Assembly: GCF_015070875.1 (NCBI RefSeq) | Contig: NZ_JADDIV010000001.1 | Span: forward strand, 865,899-929,898 | Length of the DNA: 64,000 nucleotides | From: Ramlibacter pallidus | GTDB taxonomy: Bacteria; Pseudomonadota; Gammaproteobacteria; Burkholderiales; Burkholderiaceae_C | Reading direction: 5' to 3' | In this document: piece after piece, positions 24,674-33,929 of the stretch | Numbering within the stretch: position 1 is the stretch's first letter | How the letters are laid out: each line of letters starts with the position of its first letter | The notes under the pieces: model-generated | Databases searched by the model: none | Seen by the model: only the letters and a program-made list of their open reading frames with translations | What the model was told of the DNA's origin: nothing | Made by a program: the position numbers and the translations under genes

Positions 24674-27160
24674 ATGAGCCTGCGTCGCCGCTCCTGCATA
24701 GACTGCGGTGCTGAAATGGCCGCATTACCCGCCATCGCGAAGCAGTGCACGGATCTCGCCGGTGCCCGTGCGTCCGCCCTCCTGGGCCGGGCCATCGACC
24801 AGGCGATCGCGGGCCTGCAGCAGGAAGAACAGCGCTGCCCCCTGGTGGCGCAGCGCCGTGAACTGGCCGATGCATGGCTGGAACTCACCCGCCGGCGCGA
24901 CGACTGGGCGCAGCGCTATGCCCATGCGCTCGACCGCGCCCGTGCGGAAGTGGAGCCCGTGGCGACGGCGAAGGCGGCCCCGGACCGCTTCGGCGGCCTG
25001 TCCCTGGTCGACGACGAAGCGGTGGTCCACGAGATCGAAAGCGCACGGGTGCTGCAGCTGATCGCACCCCGCCTGGAGCAACCGCTGACGGAACTCGACG
25101 GACTGATGAGCACGGCGCTCGGCCTCGAAACCGTCCACCCCGAACAGAACCCGCTGCGGCCGCAGGTGTTCGCGCGCGCCTTGCAGGAGTTGATGCAGGC
25201 GCCGCCGCAGCCCGGGCTGCCCAAGATCTGGGCGCGCCACCTTGCGGCACCGCTCGCCGAGGAGGTCGCGGGCCTCTATGGTGATGCGCTGAAGGTGCTG
25301 CGCGGGGCCAGGCTCGCGACGGCGACATACCGCGTGCTGCCCACCGCCTCCGCGGTGGCGGCCGCGGCCCCGCAGCCGACCGCACCACCCGCGCAGGCCG
25401 GATCGGGCGGCGGTGGCGGACAGGGCACCGGCACCGGCACGGGCGGTGGCAGCGGCCTGGCCGGCCACGACGGGCCAGGAGCGGGCGGTGGCGCCGGCCT
25501 CGGCAACTCCGGCGTGGGGGGTGCCGCTTCGCTCGGTGGCGCATCCTGGGCCGACCTTTCCGGCTACCAGCTCGGCGACGAGCTGTTCCAGAACTTCCTC
25601 TTCTCGCGCGCGCAACCTTCGACCCAGCCGCTGGCGCCTGCGTACTACGCACGCATCGACCAGCAGGTCGCCGCCGTCGAAGCAGGCGCGGAGAACTACG
25701 AGCCGTACGAGGCGCAGGTCGTCCACCAGCAGCGCACGCTGGCACCGGTCGAACGCCCGCCGCGCGCGGTCGCCACCACGCGCGAGCTGGACGACGCGGT
25801 CTGGGGCCGCTGGGCGCAGGCGCGCGAACGTTCGCTGCACCGCTCGCGCCTGAAGAAGGAAGCGAAGCAGGTCGGCCAGGTGCTGGGCCTGGAGGTGGTG
25901 CGCAAGCTCGTCGACCAGGTGGCGCAGGACCCGCGCCTGCTCGCGCCGGTTCGCGAAGCCATCGTCGCCGTCGAACCCGCGCTGCTGCGGCTCGCGCTGG
26001 CGGAGCCCCGCTTCTTCAGCGAGGAAGACCACGCCGGCCGCCGCCTCGTGGAGCGCGTGGCGGAGCGCAGCTTCCGCTACAACGACGAGTTCTCCAGCGA
26101 GTTCCAGGAGTTCTTCACCGGGGTCCGTTCCGCCTTCCAGGGCCTGAACGAACAGGACGTCCAGGACGACCAGCCGTTCGCGCAGGTGCTGCGCAAGCTG
26201 GAGGAGCACTGGACCGCCGAAGACACGGTGGAAGAGCGCGGCCGCAAGATCGCGGTCGACGCGATCCACTTCGCCGAGGCGCGCGAAGCCGAGGCCGCGC
26301 AGATCGCCTGGACCCTGAGCCAGCGCTCCGACCTGGAGGGCGTGCCGGCCGTGGTGCAGGACTTCCTGTACGGGCCGTGGTCGCTGGTGATGGCGCACGC
26401 GCGCCTCACCGAACCGGACAACAAGATGGATCCGGGCGGCTGGACCGCCGTGGTCACCGACCTGCTGTGGAGCGTGAAGCCGGAGCAGACCCTGCGCGAC
26501 CCGGCCCGCCTGTTCACCACCGTCCCCGGCATGCTGGAGCGCCTGCGCAGCGGCATGAACCTGCTGGGCCAGGAGCATGCCGAGAACGACACCTTCTTCG
26601 GCGCCCTCGAGAAACTGCACAGTCCGGTGCTGCGCCTGCGGGCGAAGAGCCGCCGCGCGGCACAGGGACTCGAGGCGGTGCCGGAGGTCGACCCGGCGCT
26701 GCTGTCGACCGAACGCCAGAAGCCGCGCGCCCCCGGTGGCGATCCCTGGCTGTCGCGCCGGGAACTGCATGCGGCCGGCTTCGAGGACGAACAGCCCAGC
26801 GGCCCGGCACCGCTCGAAGCCCAGGGCGAGGCGGACGAGGACGTCAACGTCGCGGCCGTGATCGCCAGCCTGCGGCAAGGCAGCTGGGTCGACCTGTTCG
26901 CGCGCGGCCGCTGGCGCCGTGCCAGCCTGACCTGGGTCAGCAGCCGCGCGACCCTCTTCATGTTCGTCAGCAACGGCGGCCAGCCGCATTCGATGACGCG
27001 CCGCAGCCTCGAGCGGCTGCTGCGCGACCGCCTGCTGCGCCCGGTCGAGGCCGGTGCCGTGGTGCCGCGCGCCATCGAAGCGCTGTCCCAGCAGCGCGCG
27101 CACGCCGGTGCCCCGCCGCCGCCGCGGCGCATGGCCGGAGAGGTCCGCCTCGCCGCGTGA
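24674..27160 (+). CDS. DUF1631 family protein
   Basis: 828-residue cytoplasmic protein of the DUF1631 type found in proteobacteria. The N-terminal ~220 residues are helical. A Gly/Thr/Ser-rich disordered linker follows (about 242-295). A long helical part contains VLRKLEEHWTAEDTVEERGRK, and the C-terminal segment from about 735 (GSWVDLFARGRWRRASLTWVS, then LFMFVSNGG) looks like a small beta-barrel resembling PilZ-type domains, an inference only. No transmembrane segment or catalytic motif. ATG 24674 gives a Cys-containing start; ATG 24716 is a plausible alternative. The stop overlaps the next GTG. Confidence 0.82.
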   Translation: MSLRRRSCIDCGAEMAALPAIAKQCTDLAGARASALLGRAIDQAIAGLQQEEQRCPLVAQRRELADAWLELTRRRDDWAQRYAHALDRARAEVEPVATAKAAPDRFGGLSLVDDEAVVHEIESARVLQLIAPRLEQPLTELDGLMSTALGLETVHPEQNPLRPQVFARALQELMQAPPQPGLPKIWARHLAAPLAEEVAGLYGDALKVLRGARLATATYRVLPTASAVAAAAPQPTAPPAQAGSGGGGGQGTGTGTGGGSGLAGHDGPGAGGGAGLGNSGVGGAASLGGASWADLSGYQLGDELFQNFLFSRAQPSTQPLAPAYYARIDQQVAAVEAGAENYEPYEAQVVHQQRTLAPVERPPRAVATTRELDDAVWGRWAQARERSLHRSRLKKEAKQVGQVLGLEVVRKLVDQVAQDPRLLAPVREAIVAVEPALLRLALAEPRFFSEEDHAGRRLVERVAERSFRYNDEFSSEFQEFFTGVRSAFQGLNEQDVQDDQPFAQVLRKLEEHWTAEDTVEERGRKIAVDAIHFAEAREAEAAQIAWTLSQRSDLEGVPAVVQDFLYGPWSLVMAHARLTEPDNKMDPGGWTAVVTDLLWSVKPEQTLRDPARLFTTVPGMLERLRSGMNLLGQEHAENDTFFGALEKLHSPVLRLRAKSRRAAQGLEAVPEVDPALLSTERQKPRAPGGDPWLSRRELHAAGFEDEQPSGPAPLEAQGEADEDVNVAAVIASLRQGSWVDLFARGRWRRASLTWVSSRATLFMFVSNGGQPHSMTRRSLERLLRDRLLRPVEAGAVVPRAIEALSQQRAHAGAPPPPRRMAGEVRLAA

Positions 27161-27408
27161 GCGGACGCTACACTGCGTCCGTGCCTGCCCTTCCCGCGTC
27201 TCCCGTGCAGCCGCAGCTCTGCCCCCTGTGCGGGCAGTCCAACCGCTGTGCCATGGAAGTGCAGCGGGAGACCGGCGTCCCCCAGGGCGACTGCTGGTGC
27301 ACGCAGGTGGACTTCAGCGCCGAGCTGCTCGCGCGCGTGCCGCCGGCCGCGCAACGCCTGGCCTGCATCTGCGCCGCCTGTGCCGCCAAGGGCACGCCGG
27401 CCGCGTGA
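27157..27408 (+). CDS. Cysteine-rich CWC family protein
   Basis: 83-residue Cys-rich protein. The family hallmark is visible: CPLCGQSNRC near residue 22, GDCWCTQVDF near 45 (the CWC motif), and CICAAC near 72. The paired Cys residues would bind metal, probably zinc. Function of the family is unknown. The GTG at 27157 overlaps the DUF1631 stop (GTGA); GTG 27181 is an alternative that removes eight residues. The stop overlaps the MFS start, again GTGA. Confidence 0.8.
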   Translation: MSGRYTASVPALPASPVQPQLCPLCGQSNRCAMEVQRETGVPQGDCWCTQVDFSAELLARVPPAAQRLACICAACAAKGTPAA

Positions 27409-28874
27409 CGGACCCGGGTTCCATCGCCGCCCTGCGCGAGCGCCACGGCGCCCGCTACCGCTGGCTGCTGCTGATGTCGGTGATGGTCGGCACGATGGCG
27501 TCGATCATGTCGTCGACCGTGGTCAACGTCGCCATTCCCGACATGACGCACCACTTCACGCTCAACCAGGAGCGCGCGCAGTGGGTCAGCTCGGGCTTCA
27601 TGGTCGCCATGACGGTCTCCATGCTCACGACGCCATGGCTGCTGGCGCGCTACGGCTACCGCAGGACGTATGTTGGCACCATGCTGCTGCTGATGGCGGG
27701 CGGCATCGCTGGCGGCGTCGCCGCGCATTTCCCGGTGGTGCTCGCCGCCCGCGTCGCCGAAGGCCTGGCCGCCGGCGTGGTGCAGCCGATCCCGGCGATC
27801 ATCATGTTGCGCGCCTTCGAGCCGCACGAGCAGGGCCGCGCCAGCGGCATCTTCGGCATGGGCGTGGTGCTCGCGCCGGCGCTCGGGCCCAGCATCGGCG
27901 GGCTGCTGGTGGACTGGTGGGGCTGGCGCTCGATCTTCTTCATGGTGCTGCCCTTCTGCCTGCTGTCGATCTGGCTGGCGTACCGGTACGTGCCGACCAG
28001 CGCGCCGGGCGGCGCCGCGGCGCAGGGCAAGGGGCCGAGGCTCGACTGGCGCGGACTCCTGCTGGGAAGCACCGGCACGCTGTGCCTGCTCAATGGCCTG
28101 GTGGAAGTGCGCGGTGGCGACCCCTGGCTGGCGGCCGCGTTGCTGGCCGGCGCCGCCGCCGCGCTCGCCGCGACGCTGGCCTGGCTGCGGCACGCCGCGC
28201 GCAGCGGCCGCGAGCCGCTGCTGAACCTCGACCTGTTCGCGCACCGGACCTATGCCTTCGGCTCGCTGGTGGCCTTCATCTACGGCATCGCGCTGTTCGG
28301 CTCGACGTACCTGCTGCCGGTGTACATGCAGCTCGGTCTGGCTCTGCCCGCTTCGCACGTGGGAACCATCCTGCTGCCCTCGGGCATCGTGCTGGCGGTC
28401 ACGATCGGGGTGGCGGGGCGCCTGACCAACCGCCTGCCCACCCGCGTCATGGTCGGTGGCGGGCTGGTGCTGCTGGCGCTCTCCTTCGCGCTCATGCCCA
28501 CGATCGGATTGCAGAGCCCGCTGGCGCTGCTGGTGGCGTGGGCGATCCTGGGGCGCATCGGCCTGGGCTTCATCCTGCCCTCGCTGAACCTCGGCGCGAT
28601 GCGCCCGCTGGACCGCGCGCAGATCGCGCAAGGCGCGAGCGCCATCAACTTCGTGCGCATGCTGGGCGGCGCCGCCGGCGTGAGCCTGTGCGCGATCGTG
28701 CTCGAATGGCGCATCGCCGCGCACGGGGACGTGCTCACCCGCGCCGGCACCAGCCCCGCGCGGCTGGCCGCCTTCAACGAGTCGTTCCTGCTGCTGGCCG
28801 CCATCTGCGCCCTCGCCGTGGTGGCGGCCTGGCAGCTGCGCGACGCGCCCCGCGCGGGCGCGGCTGCCCAATAA
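27405..28874 (+). CDS. MFS transporter, DHA2 (EmrB/QacA-like) family
   Basis: 489-residue drug:proton antiporter-like protein with about 14 predicted transmembrane segments, as in the DHA2 group. Marks include STVVNVAIPDMTHHF in the first helix (motif D1 region), the ARYGYRRTYVGTMLLL loop (motif A), and a motif-C-like stretch GIFGMGVVLAPALGPSIGG in helix 5. No EmrA-like membrane-fusion gene is adjacent, so export is probably only across the inner membrane. GTG start overlaps the CWC gene. The stop TAA lies within the AT patch that may serve the next gene as a -10. Confidence 0.92.
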   Translation: MTDPGSIAALRERHGARYRWLLLMSVMVGTMASIMSSTVVNVAIPDMTHHFTLNQERAQWVSSGFMVAMTVSMLTTPWLLARYGYRRTYVGTMLLLMAGGIAGGVAAHFPVVLAARVAEGLAAGVVQPIPAIIMLRAFEPHEQGRASGIFGMGVVLAPALGPSIGGLLVDWWGWRSIFFMVLPFCLLSIWLAYRYVPTSAPGGAAAQGKGPRLDWRGLLLGSTGTLCLLNGLVEVRGGDPWLAAALLAGAAAALAATLAWLRHAARSGREPLLNLDLFAHRTYAFGSLVAFIYGIALFGSTYLLPVYMQLGLALPASHVGTILLPSGIVLAVTIGVAGRLTNRLPTRVMVGGGLVLLALSFALMPTIGLQSPLALLVAWAILGRIGLGFILPSLNLGAMRPLDRAQIAQGASAINFVRMLGGAAGVSLCAIVLEWRIAAHGDVLTRAGTSPARLAAFNESFLLLAAICALAVVAAWQLRDAPRAGAAAQ

Positions 28875-28875
28875 T
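28870..28875 (+). promoter_or_regulatory. -10 hexamer 6 nt before class II amidotransferase
   Basis: AATAAT with a 6-nt spacer to ATG 28882, overlapping the MFS stop codon. No Shine-Dalgarno between. Confidence 0.42.
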
Positions 28876-28881
28876 GGATCC

Positions 28882-29646
28882 ATGTGCCAGCTGCTCGGGA
28901 TGAACTGCAACACGCCGACCGACGTGACGTTCAGCTTCGCGGGCTTCCGGCAGCGCGGCGGCCGCACCGACCATCACGCCGACGGCTGGGGCATCGCCTT
29001 CTTCGAGGGACTGGGCCTTCGGCATTTCGTCGACCACCAGCCCGCCTGTGATTCGCCGGTGGCCGACCTGATCCGCCGCTACCCCATCAAGAGCCGCCAC
29101 GTCGTCGCGCACATCCGCAAGGCGACGCAGGGCGAGGTCGCGCTGCAGAACTGCCACCCGTTCGTGCGCGAGCTGTGGGGCCGCTACTGGGTGTTCGCCC
29201 ACAACGGCGACCTCCAGGACTTCCACCCGCGCCTGCACGCCAGCTTCCGTCCGGTGGGTTCGACCGACAGCGAGCGCGCGTTCTGCTGGCTGATGCAGGA
29301 GATGGCGAAGTCGCACGCCGGCGTGCCGAGCGTGGAGGAGCTGACGCTGACGCTGCGCGAGCTGACGCCCTGGATCGCGAAGCACGGGCGCTTCAACTTC
29401 CTGCTGTCCAACGGGGACGCCCTGTGGGCGCACTGCTCGACCCACCTCTACTACGTGGAGCGCCGGCATCCGTTCGCGCATGCGCAACTGACCGACGAGG
29501 ACCTGAGCATGGACTTCGCGCAGCACACCACGCCGGACGACCGCGTGGCGGTCGTGGTGACCGCGCCGCTGACCGTCAACGAGCCGTGGACGCCGTTCCA
29601 GCCCGGGGAGCTGAAGGTGTTCGTGGACGGCCGGGCGCTCGCCTGA
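28882..29646 (+). CDS. Class II glutamine amidotransferase (YafJ-like)
   Basis: 254-residue Ntn-hydrolase of the YafJ type. The N-terminal nucleophile is Cys2 (MCQLLGMN), exposed after Met removal. The active-site loop is RTDHHADGWGIAFFE, and glutamine binding is expected around VVAHIRKAT and FAHNGDL. No synthase domain is attached, so the ammonia acceptor is unknown. It converges on gshB with only 3 bp between stops. Confidence 0.9.
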   Translation: MCQLLGMNCNTPTDVTFSFAGFRQRGGRTDHHADGWGIAFFEGLGLRHFVDHQPACDSPVADLIRRYPIKSRHVVAHIRKATQGEVALQNCHPFVRELWGRYWVFAHNGDLQDFHPRLHASFRPVGSTDSERAFCWLMQEMAKSHAGVPSVEELTLTLRELTPWIAKHGRFNFLLSNGDALWAHCSTHLYYVERRHPFAHAQLTDEDLSMDFAQHTTPDDRVAVVVTAPLTVNEPWTPFQPGELKVFVDGRALA

Positions 29647-29649
29647 GCC

Positions 29650-30612
29650 TCAGAGCACCGTGCGGTCGCGGTCGACCGCTTCCTCCAGCGCGTCGATGAA
29701 CATCGCCGGCACGTCGAAGCCGGCCTGCTGCGTGATCTCCTGGAAGCAGGTCGGGCTGGTGACGTTGATCTCGGTCAGGCAGTCGCCGATGACGTCCAGG
29801 CCGATCAGCAGCAGCCCGCGCTGCACCAGCAGCGGCCCGATGGTCTCCGCGATCTCGCGGTCGCGCTCCGTCAGCGGCTGCGCGACGCCCTTGCCGCCAG
29901 CGGCCAGGTTGCCGCGGATCTCGCTGCCCTGCGGGATGCGCGCCAGGCTGAAGGGCACAGGCTTGCCCCCGATCACCAGCACGCGCTTGTCGCCCTGGGA
30001 GATCTCCGGCACGTAGCGCTGCACCATGAGCGTGGTCGCGCCGTCGTGGTTCAGCGTCTCGATGATGGACCCGAGGTTCATGCCGTCCGGGCCGACGCGG
30101 AAGATGCCCATGCCGCCCATGCCGTCGAGCGGCTTGAGGATGATGTCGCCGTGCTCTTCGTGGAAGCGGCGCACGTCGGCGGCCTGGCGCGTGACCAGCG
30201 TCGGGCTGACGAACTGGGGGAACTCCATGATCGCCAGCTTCTCCGGGTGGTCGCGCAGCGCCGCGGGCTTGTTGAACACCTTCGCGCCCTCCCGCTCGGC
30301 CTGTTCGAGCAGGTGCGTCGCATAGAAGTACTCGTCGTCGAACGGCGGGTCCTTGCGCATGACCACCGCGTCGAACTCGCGCAGCGCATGCACCGGGGTG
30401 CGCGCCTCCTGGAACCATTCCTCGTCCTCGCCCGTGAGCACGATCTCGCGCACCCTGGCCTCGACGAGGCTGCCCGAGCGCCAGCCGAGGTCACGCGGTT
30501 CGCAGGCGGAGACGCGGTGGCCGCGCCGCTGCGCCTCGCGCATCATGGAAAAGGTGGTGTCCTTGTAGATCTTGAAGACCTCGAGCGGGTCGGCGACGAA
30601 GAGGATGTTCAT
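29650..30612 (-). CDS. gshB: Glutathione synthetase
   Basis: Ligates gamma-glutamylcysteine and glycine with ATP, the second step of glutathione synthesis. The 320-residue ATP-grasp protein has the family start MNILFVADPLEVFKIYKD, DAVVMRKDPPFDDEY, ILKPLDGMGGMGIFRV (ATP-binding loop), and the C-terminal DVIGDCLTEINVTSPT (Mg ligands Glu/Asn). It overlaps the upstream hydrolase gene by 4 nt, so it is the last gene of the gshA-kup-cassette run. Confidence 0.97.
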   Translation of the reverse strand: MNILFVADPLEVFKIYKDTTFSMMREAQRRGHRVSACEPRDLGWRSGSLVEARVREIVLTGEDEEWFQEARTPVHALREFDAVVMRKDPPFDDEYFYATHLLEQAEREGAKVFNKPAALRDHPEKLAIMEFPQFVSPTLVTRQAADVRRFHEEHGDIILKPLDGMGGMGIFRVGPDGMNLGSIIETLNHDGATTLMVQRYVPEISQGDKRVLVIGGKPVPFSLARIPQGSEIRGNLAAGGKGVAQPLTERDREIAETIGPLLVQRGLLLIGLDVIGDCLTEINVTSPTCFQEITQQAGFDVPAMFIDALEEAVDRDRTVL

Positions 30613-31592
30613 GGAGCGGATGGATCTTTCGCGTCACTGTCGCACAAATCGCCGTGCACGGCGCGCGCCGCCTCGTCCAGCCATGCCGCCGTCGCGGCTG
30701 CTGCGGTGACGGGCAGCATGTGGCCGCCGTCGACGACGCGCAGGTCCGCGGCGGGCAGCTTCGCCTGCAGCGCCGCGCCCTGCGCCTGCCAGTCCAGCAC
30801 GCGGTCGCCCCGGCCGTACAGCACGTGCACCGGCAGGCGGATCTCGCCATAGCGCTCCTGCTGCGGCAGCAGGTCGGCCTCCACCGCGGCCATGTCCTCG
30901 GACGCCGCGATGAACGCGGAGGGCCGAAGGGTCATCAGCCCGCCGCCGCGCACCGCGAAATCGCGCGGCGCCCGGTCGGGCCCGAACAGCGCGGCCATCG
31001 CCGCCGGCGTGTTGGCGATCGCGACCGGCGCGGAGAACGTGTGCGCGAAAAGGCGCCGCAGCCAGGGCGTGCGGATCGCCATGGGGCGGAAAGGACGCGG
31101 CACGTGCGGCTGGAAGTGCGTCAGCGGCGCGATGAGCGCGAGTCCCGCGATGCCCTCCGGCTCCTGCAACGCGACCGAGAGGGCGATGGCGCCGCCCAGC
31201 GAATGGCCGACCAGCAGCGGCTTGCGTTCGAACCGCATGGCGCGGATGAAGCCGGCGACCAGGCGGGCCTGCGCCGCGATGCCGGCCTTGCCGGCATCGG
31301 CGCGGGGGGAGTGGCCGGCGCCGGGCCGGTCCACCAGCACCACGCGCCACCGCGTCGCGAGCTCCTTCAGCGGGAGGTAGTCGAAGTTGCGCGACTCGCC
31401 GGCCAGGCCGTGCACCAGCACCAGGGGCGGGCCATCGCCCAGGCTGCGGTAGTGCAGGCGTTCGCCGTCGACTTCCAGCCATTGCCCGCGCGGCGGAAAG
31501 GCCGCCGTGACGCGGCGCGCCAGGAAGAAGGTGAACAGCGCCACCACGGCGAGCGTGAACAGCAGCAGCAACAGGAAGTTCAGGACGGTCAT
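30609..31592 (-). CDS. Alpha/beta hydrolase, membrane-anchored
   Basis: 327-residue alpha/beta hydrolase with an N-terminal hydrophobic anchor (about residues 4-26). Catalytic parts: oxyanion-hole LVHGLAG, nucleophile elbow GHSLGG (Ser near residue 137), Asp in YGRGDRVLDW and His in VDGGHMLPV. Probably an esterase or lactonase. As the gene after a Baeyer-Villiger monooxygenase, it would suit hydrolysis of the ester product. Starts 8 nt after the monooxygenase stop and overlaps gshB. Confidence 0.9.
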   Translation of the reverse strand: MTVLNFLLLLLFTLAVVALFTFFLARRVTAAFPPRGQWLEVDGERLHYRSLGDGPPLVLVHGLAGESRNFDYLPLKELATRWRVVLVDRPGAGHSPRADAGKAGIAAQARLVAGFIRAMRFERKPLLVGHSLGGAIALSVALQEPEGIAGLALIAPLTHFQPHVPRPFRPMAIRTPWLRRLFAHTFSAPVAIANTPAAMAALFGPDRAPRDFAVRGGGLMTLRPSAFIAASEDMAAVEADLLPQQERYGEIRLPVHVLYGRGDRVLDWQAQGAALQAKLPAADLRVVDGGHMLPVTAAAATAAWLDEAARAVHGDLCDSDAKDPSAP

Positions 31593-31600
31593 GCGAGGCC

Positions 31601-33073
31601 TCAGCGCAGGGGTTCGCCGCGGCGGCCGAAGCGCAGCGCGCCGTCGCGCAGCGGGCCGAACTTCAGCGCGAACAGGTCGAGGAGGTAGTTCTGGTGGATG
31701 CGCCAGGGCTTGCGCGTCCCCTGCCGCGGAAGTTCGCCGGCGGCGCGTTGCGCGTAGCCGGAGCGCAGGTCGATCGCCGGCCGCAGTTCGCCGGCGGATC
31801 CATCGCGCACCGCCATGCAGACGTCCAGGCCCTTGGCACGCAGGTGGTTCAGGATGCGGCACACCTGCCGCGCGATGAGTTCGGCCTTCAGCGTCCAGGA
31901 GGCATTGGTGTAGCCCATCGACAGCGCGAGGTTGGGCACGCCGCTGAGCATCATGCCCTTGTACGACAGGGCATCGGCCACCTGCACCGGCCGGCCGTCC
32001 ACCGTGAGGCGCGCACCGCCCAACATCTGGAGCTCGAGTCCGGTCGCGGTGACCACGATGTCCGCGGGGAGTTCCTGGCCGGAGGCGAGCCGCAGGCCGG
32101 CCGCGGTGAAGGCGGCGATCTCTCCGGTCACGATGTCCGCGCGGCCCGAGCGCAAGGCCCGGAACATCTGCGCGTCCGGGTCGATGCACAGGCGCTGGTC
32201 CCACGGGTCGTAGCGTGGCTGCAGATGGCGCGCCTCGACGCGACCGCCCCCCTGCTTCACGGCCTGCCGCACCAGCCAGTCACGCACGGCGGCGGGGCGG
32301 CGGCGCGAGAGCTGGAAGAAGGCCAGCGACAGCAGCACGTTCTTCCAGCGGATCAGTCCGTACGCCCAGCGCCGCGGCAGCAGGCGCTGCAGCAGGGCCC
32401 CGAAGCCGTCGCGCGCCGGCAGCGCGAGGATGTAGCTGGGCGAACGCTGCAGCAGGGTGACGTGCGCGGCCACCGCGGCGAGCGACGGCAGGAGCGTCAC
32501 CGCCGTCGCGCCGCTGCCGATCACCACCACCCGCCGGCCCGCCAGCGCGAGGTCCTCCGGCCAGTGCTGGGGGTGCACGATGCGGCCGGCGAAGGTCTCC
32601 TGGCCCGGCCAGCGCGGCGCGTGGCCCTGCGCGTAGTCGTAGTAGCCGCTGCAGAAGAACACGAAGCGGCAGGTGATGTGCAGCAGCGCTCCCTCGGCCT
32701 GCACCTCCAGCGTCCAGCGCGCGTGCGCCGAGTCCCAATGGGCCGCGACCACGCGGTGGCCGAAGCGGATCTGCTCCAGCGTGCCTTCCGCCCGGGCCGT
32801 GTCCGCGATGTAGCGGCGGATGTCCGGGCCCTGCGCGATGGTGGCATCGCTCGTCCACGGCCGGAAGCTGTAGCCCAGGGTGAACATGTCGGAGTCGGAG
32901 CGCACGCCGGGATAGCGGAACAGGTCCCAGGTGCCGCCGATCGCGCCGCGTCCTTCGAGGATGACGAAGCGCTCCCGCGGGCAGCGCTGCCGCAGGTGGT
33001 GGGCCGCGGCGATGCCGGAGAGGCCGGCGCCGACCACGACCACGTCGAAGTCGGTGGACGTGCCGTGGGACAT
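31601..33073 (-). CDS. FAD-dependent Baeyer-Villiger-type monooxygenase
   Basis: 490-residue flavoprotein. It has the FAD Rossmann motif VVGAGLSGIAAAHHL (about residues 13-27), GGTWDLFRYPGVRSDSDMF typical of class B monooxygenases, the Baeyer-Villiger fingerprint FAGRIVHPQHWP (FxGxxxHxxxWP), and the NADPH Rossmann motif VVIGSGATAVTLLPSLA directly after. These enzymes insert oxygen next to a ketone to make esters or lactones, or oxidise heteroatoms. The closest style is the EthA/MymA group. It lies between an SDR and a hydrolase, 4 nt after the SDR stop. Confidence 0.93.
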   Translation of the reverse strand: MSHGTSTDFDVVVVGAGLSGIAAAHHLRQRCPRERFVILEGRGAIGGTWDLFRYPGVRSDSDMFTLGYSFRPWTSDATIAQGPDIRRYIADTARAEGTLEQIRFGHRVVAAHWDSAHARWTLEVQAEGALLHITCRFVFFCSGYYDYAQGHAPRWPGQETFAGRIVHPQHWPEDLALAGRRVVVIGSGATAVTLLPSLAAVAAHVTLLQRSPSYILALPARDGFGALLQRLLPRRWAYGLIRWKNVLLSLAFFQLSRRRPAAVRDWLVRQAVKQGGGRVEARHLQPRYDPWDQRLCIDPDAQMFRALRSGRADIVTGEIAAFTAAGLRLASGQELPADIVVTATGLELQMLGGARLTVDGRPVQVADALSYKGMMLSGVPNLALSMGYTNASWTLKAELIARQVCRILNHLRAKGLDVCMAVRDGSAGELRPAIDLRSGYAQRAAGELPRQGTRKPWRIHQNYLLDLFALKFGPLRDGALRFGRRGEPLR

Positions 33074-33077
33074 GCTG

Positions 33078-33929
33078 CTAGGGGCGGGCCGCCGCGCGCA
33101 TGCGCTTCGCCCGCCGGACGACGAGCCCCTGGTAGCCGGGGCCGAGCGTGCGCGCCATGAGATCGAGCACCACCGCGTCGGGCCCGACCAGCACCCGGCG
33201 CGCATTGCGCCGCACGCCGGCAAGGATGCGGCGCGCCGCGGCGTCCGGGGCGGTGGTCTGGATCAGCCGTTCCGAGTCCTGCCGGAAGCGGGCCTCGTCC
33301 TGGCCGGTGAGGTGCAGCACCCGCGCGTCGACGCGTGCCGACCGCGCAATGGCGGTGGCCACGCCGCCGGGGTGCACGCAGGTCACGCCGACCGGCGCGC
33401 CTTCCAGCTCCAGCTCCATCCGCAGCGCCTCGGTGTAGCCGCGCACCGCGAACTTGCTGGCGTTGTAGGCCGACTGGGTCGGCATGGACACCATGCCGAA
33501 GACGCTGGAGACGTTGACCACGTGCCCGTCGCCGCTGGCCCGCAGGTGCGGCAGGAAGGCCTGGGTGCCGTGCACGACGCCCCAGAAGTTGATGCCCATC
33601 AGCCACTCGAAGTCCTCGATGCGCACCGCTTCGGCGGACGCCGTGAGGGACACGCCCGCGTTGTTGAAGACCAGGTTGACGCGGCCGTGCGCCGCGCGAC
33701 AGTCGTCGGCCCACGCCAGCACCGCGGCGCGGTCGGCCACGTCCAGCCGCGTGCTGCGGCAGGGCGCGCCCAGCGCCTGCACCAGGCGCCCGGTTTCCGC
33801 CAGGCCCTCGGGAGCGATGTCACTGATGGCAAGGTGCGCGCCGGCGCGCGCCAGTTCCAGCGCGAGGGCCCGGCCGATGCCGGAACCCGCGCCCGTGACC
33901 GCCGCGACCTGGCCGCGGAAGTCCTTCAT
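33078..33929 (-). CDS. Short-chain dehydrogenase/reductase (classical)
   Basis: 283-residue classical SDR: cofactor motif [11 protein letters not shown] (about 12-22), NNAG (about 88), catalytic Ser in VNVSSVFG and YNASK (Tyr near residue 153). A C-terminal extension of about 30 residues (ending [12 protein letters not shown]) is beyond the common fold. As the first of three genes SDR-BVMO-hydrolase, it may supply the ketone by oxidising a secondary alcohol. Overlaps kup by 4 nt (ATGA). Confidence 0.93.
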   Translation of the reverse strand: MKDFRGQVAAVTGAGSGIGRALALELARAGAHLAISDIAPEGLAETGRLVQALGAPCRSTRLDVADRAAVLAWADDCRAAHGRVNLVFNNAGVSLTASAEAVRIEDFEWLMGINFWGVVHGTQAFLPHLRASGDGHVVNVSSVFGMVSMPTQSAYNASKFAVRGYTEALRMELELEGAPVGVTCVHPGGVATAIARSARVDARVLHLTGQDEARFRQDSERLIQTTAPDAAARRILAGVRRNARRVLVGPDAVVLDLMARTLGPGYQGLVVRRAKRMRAAARP

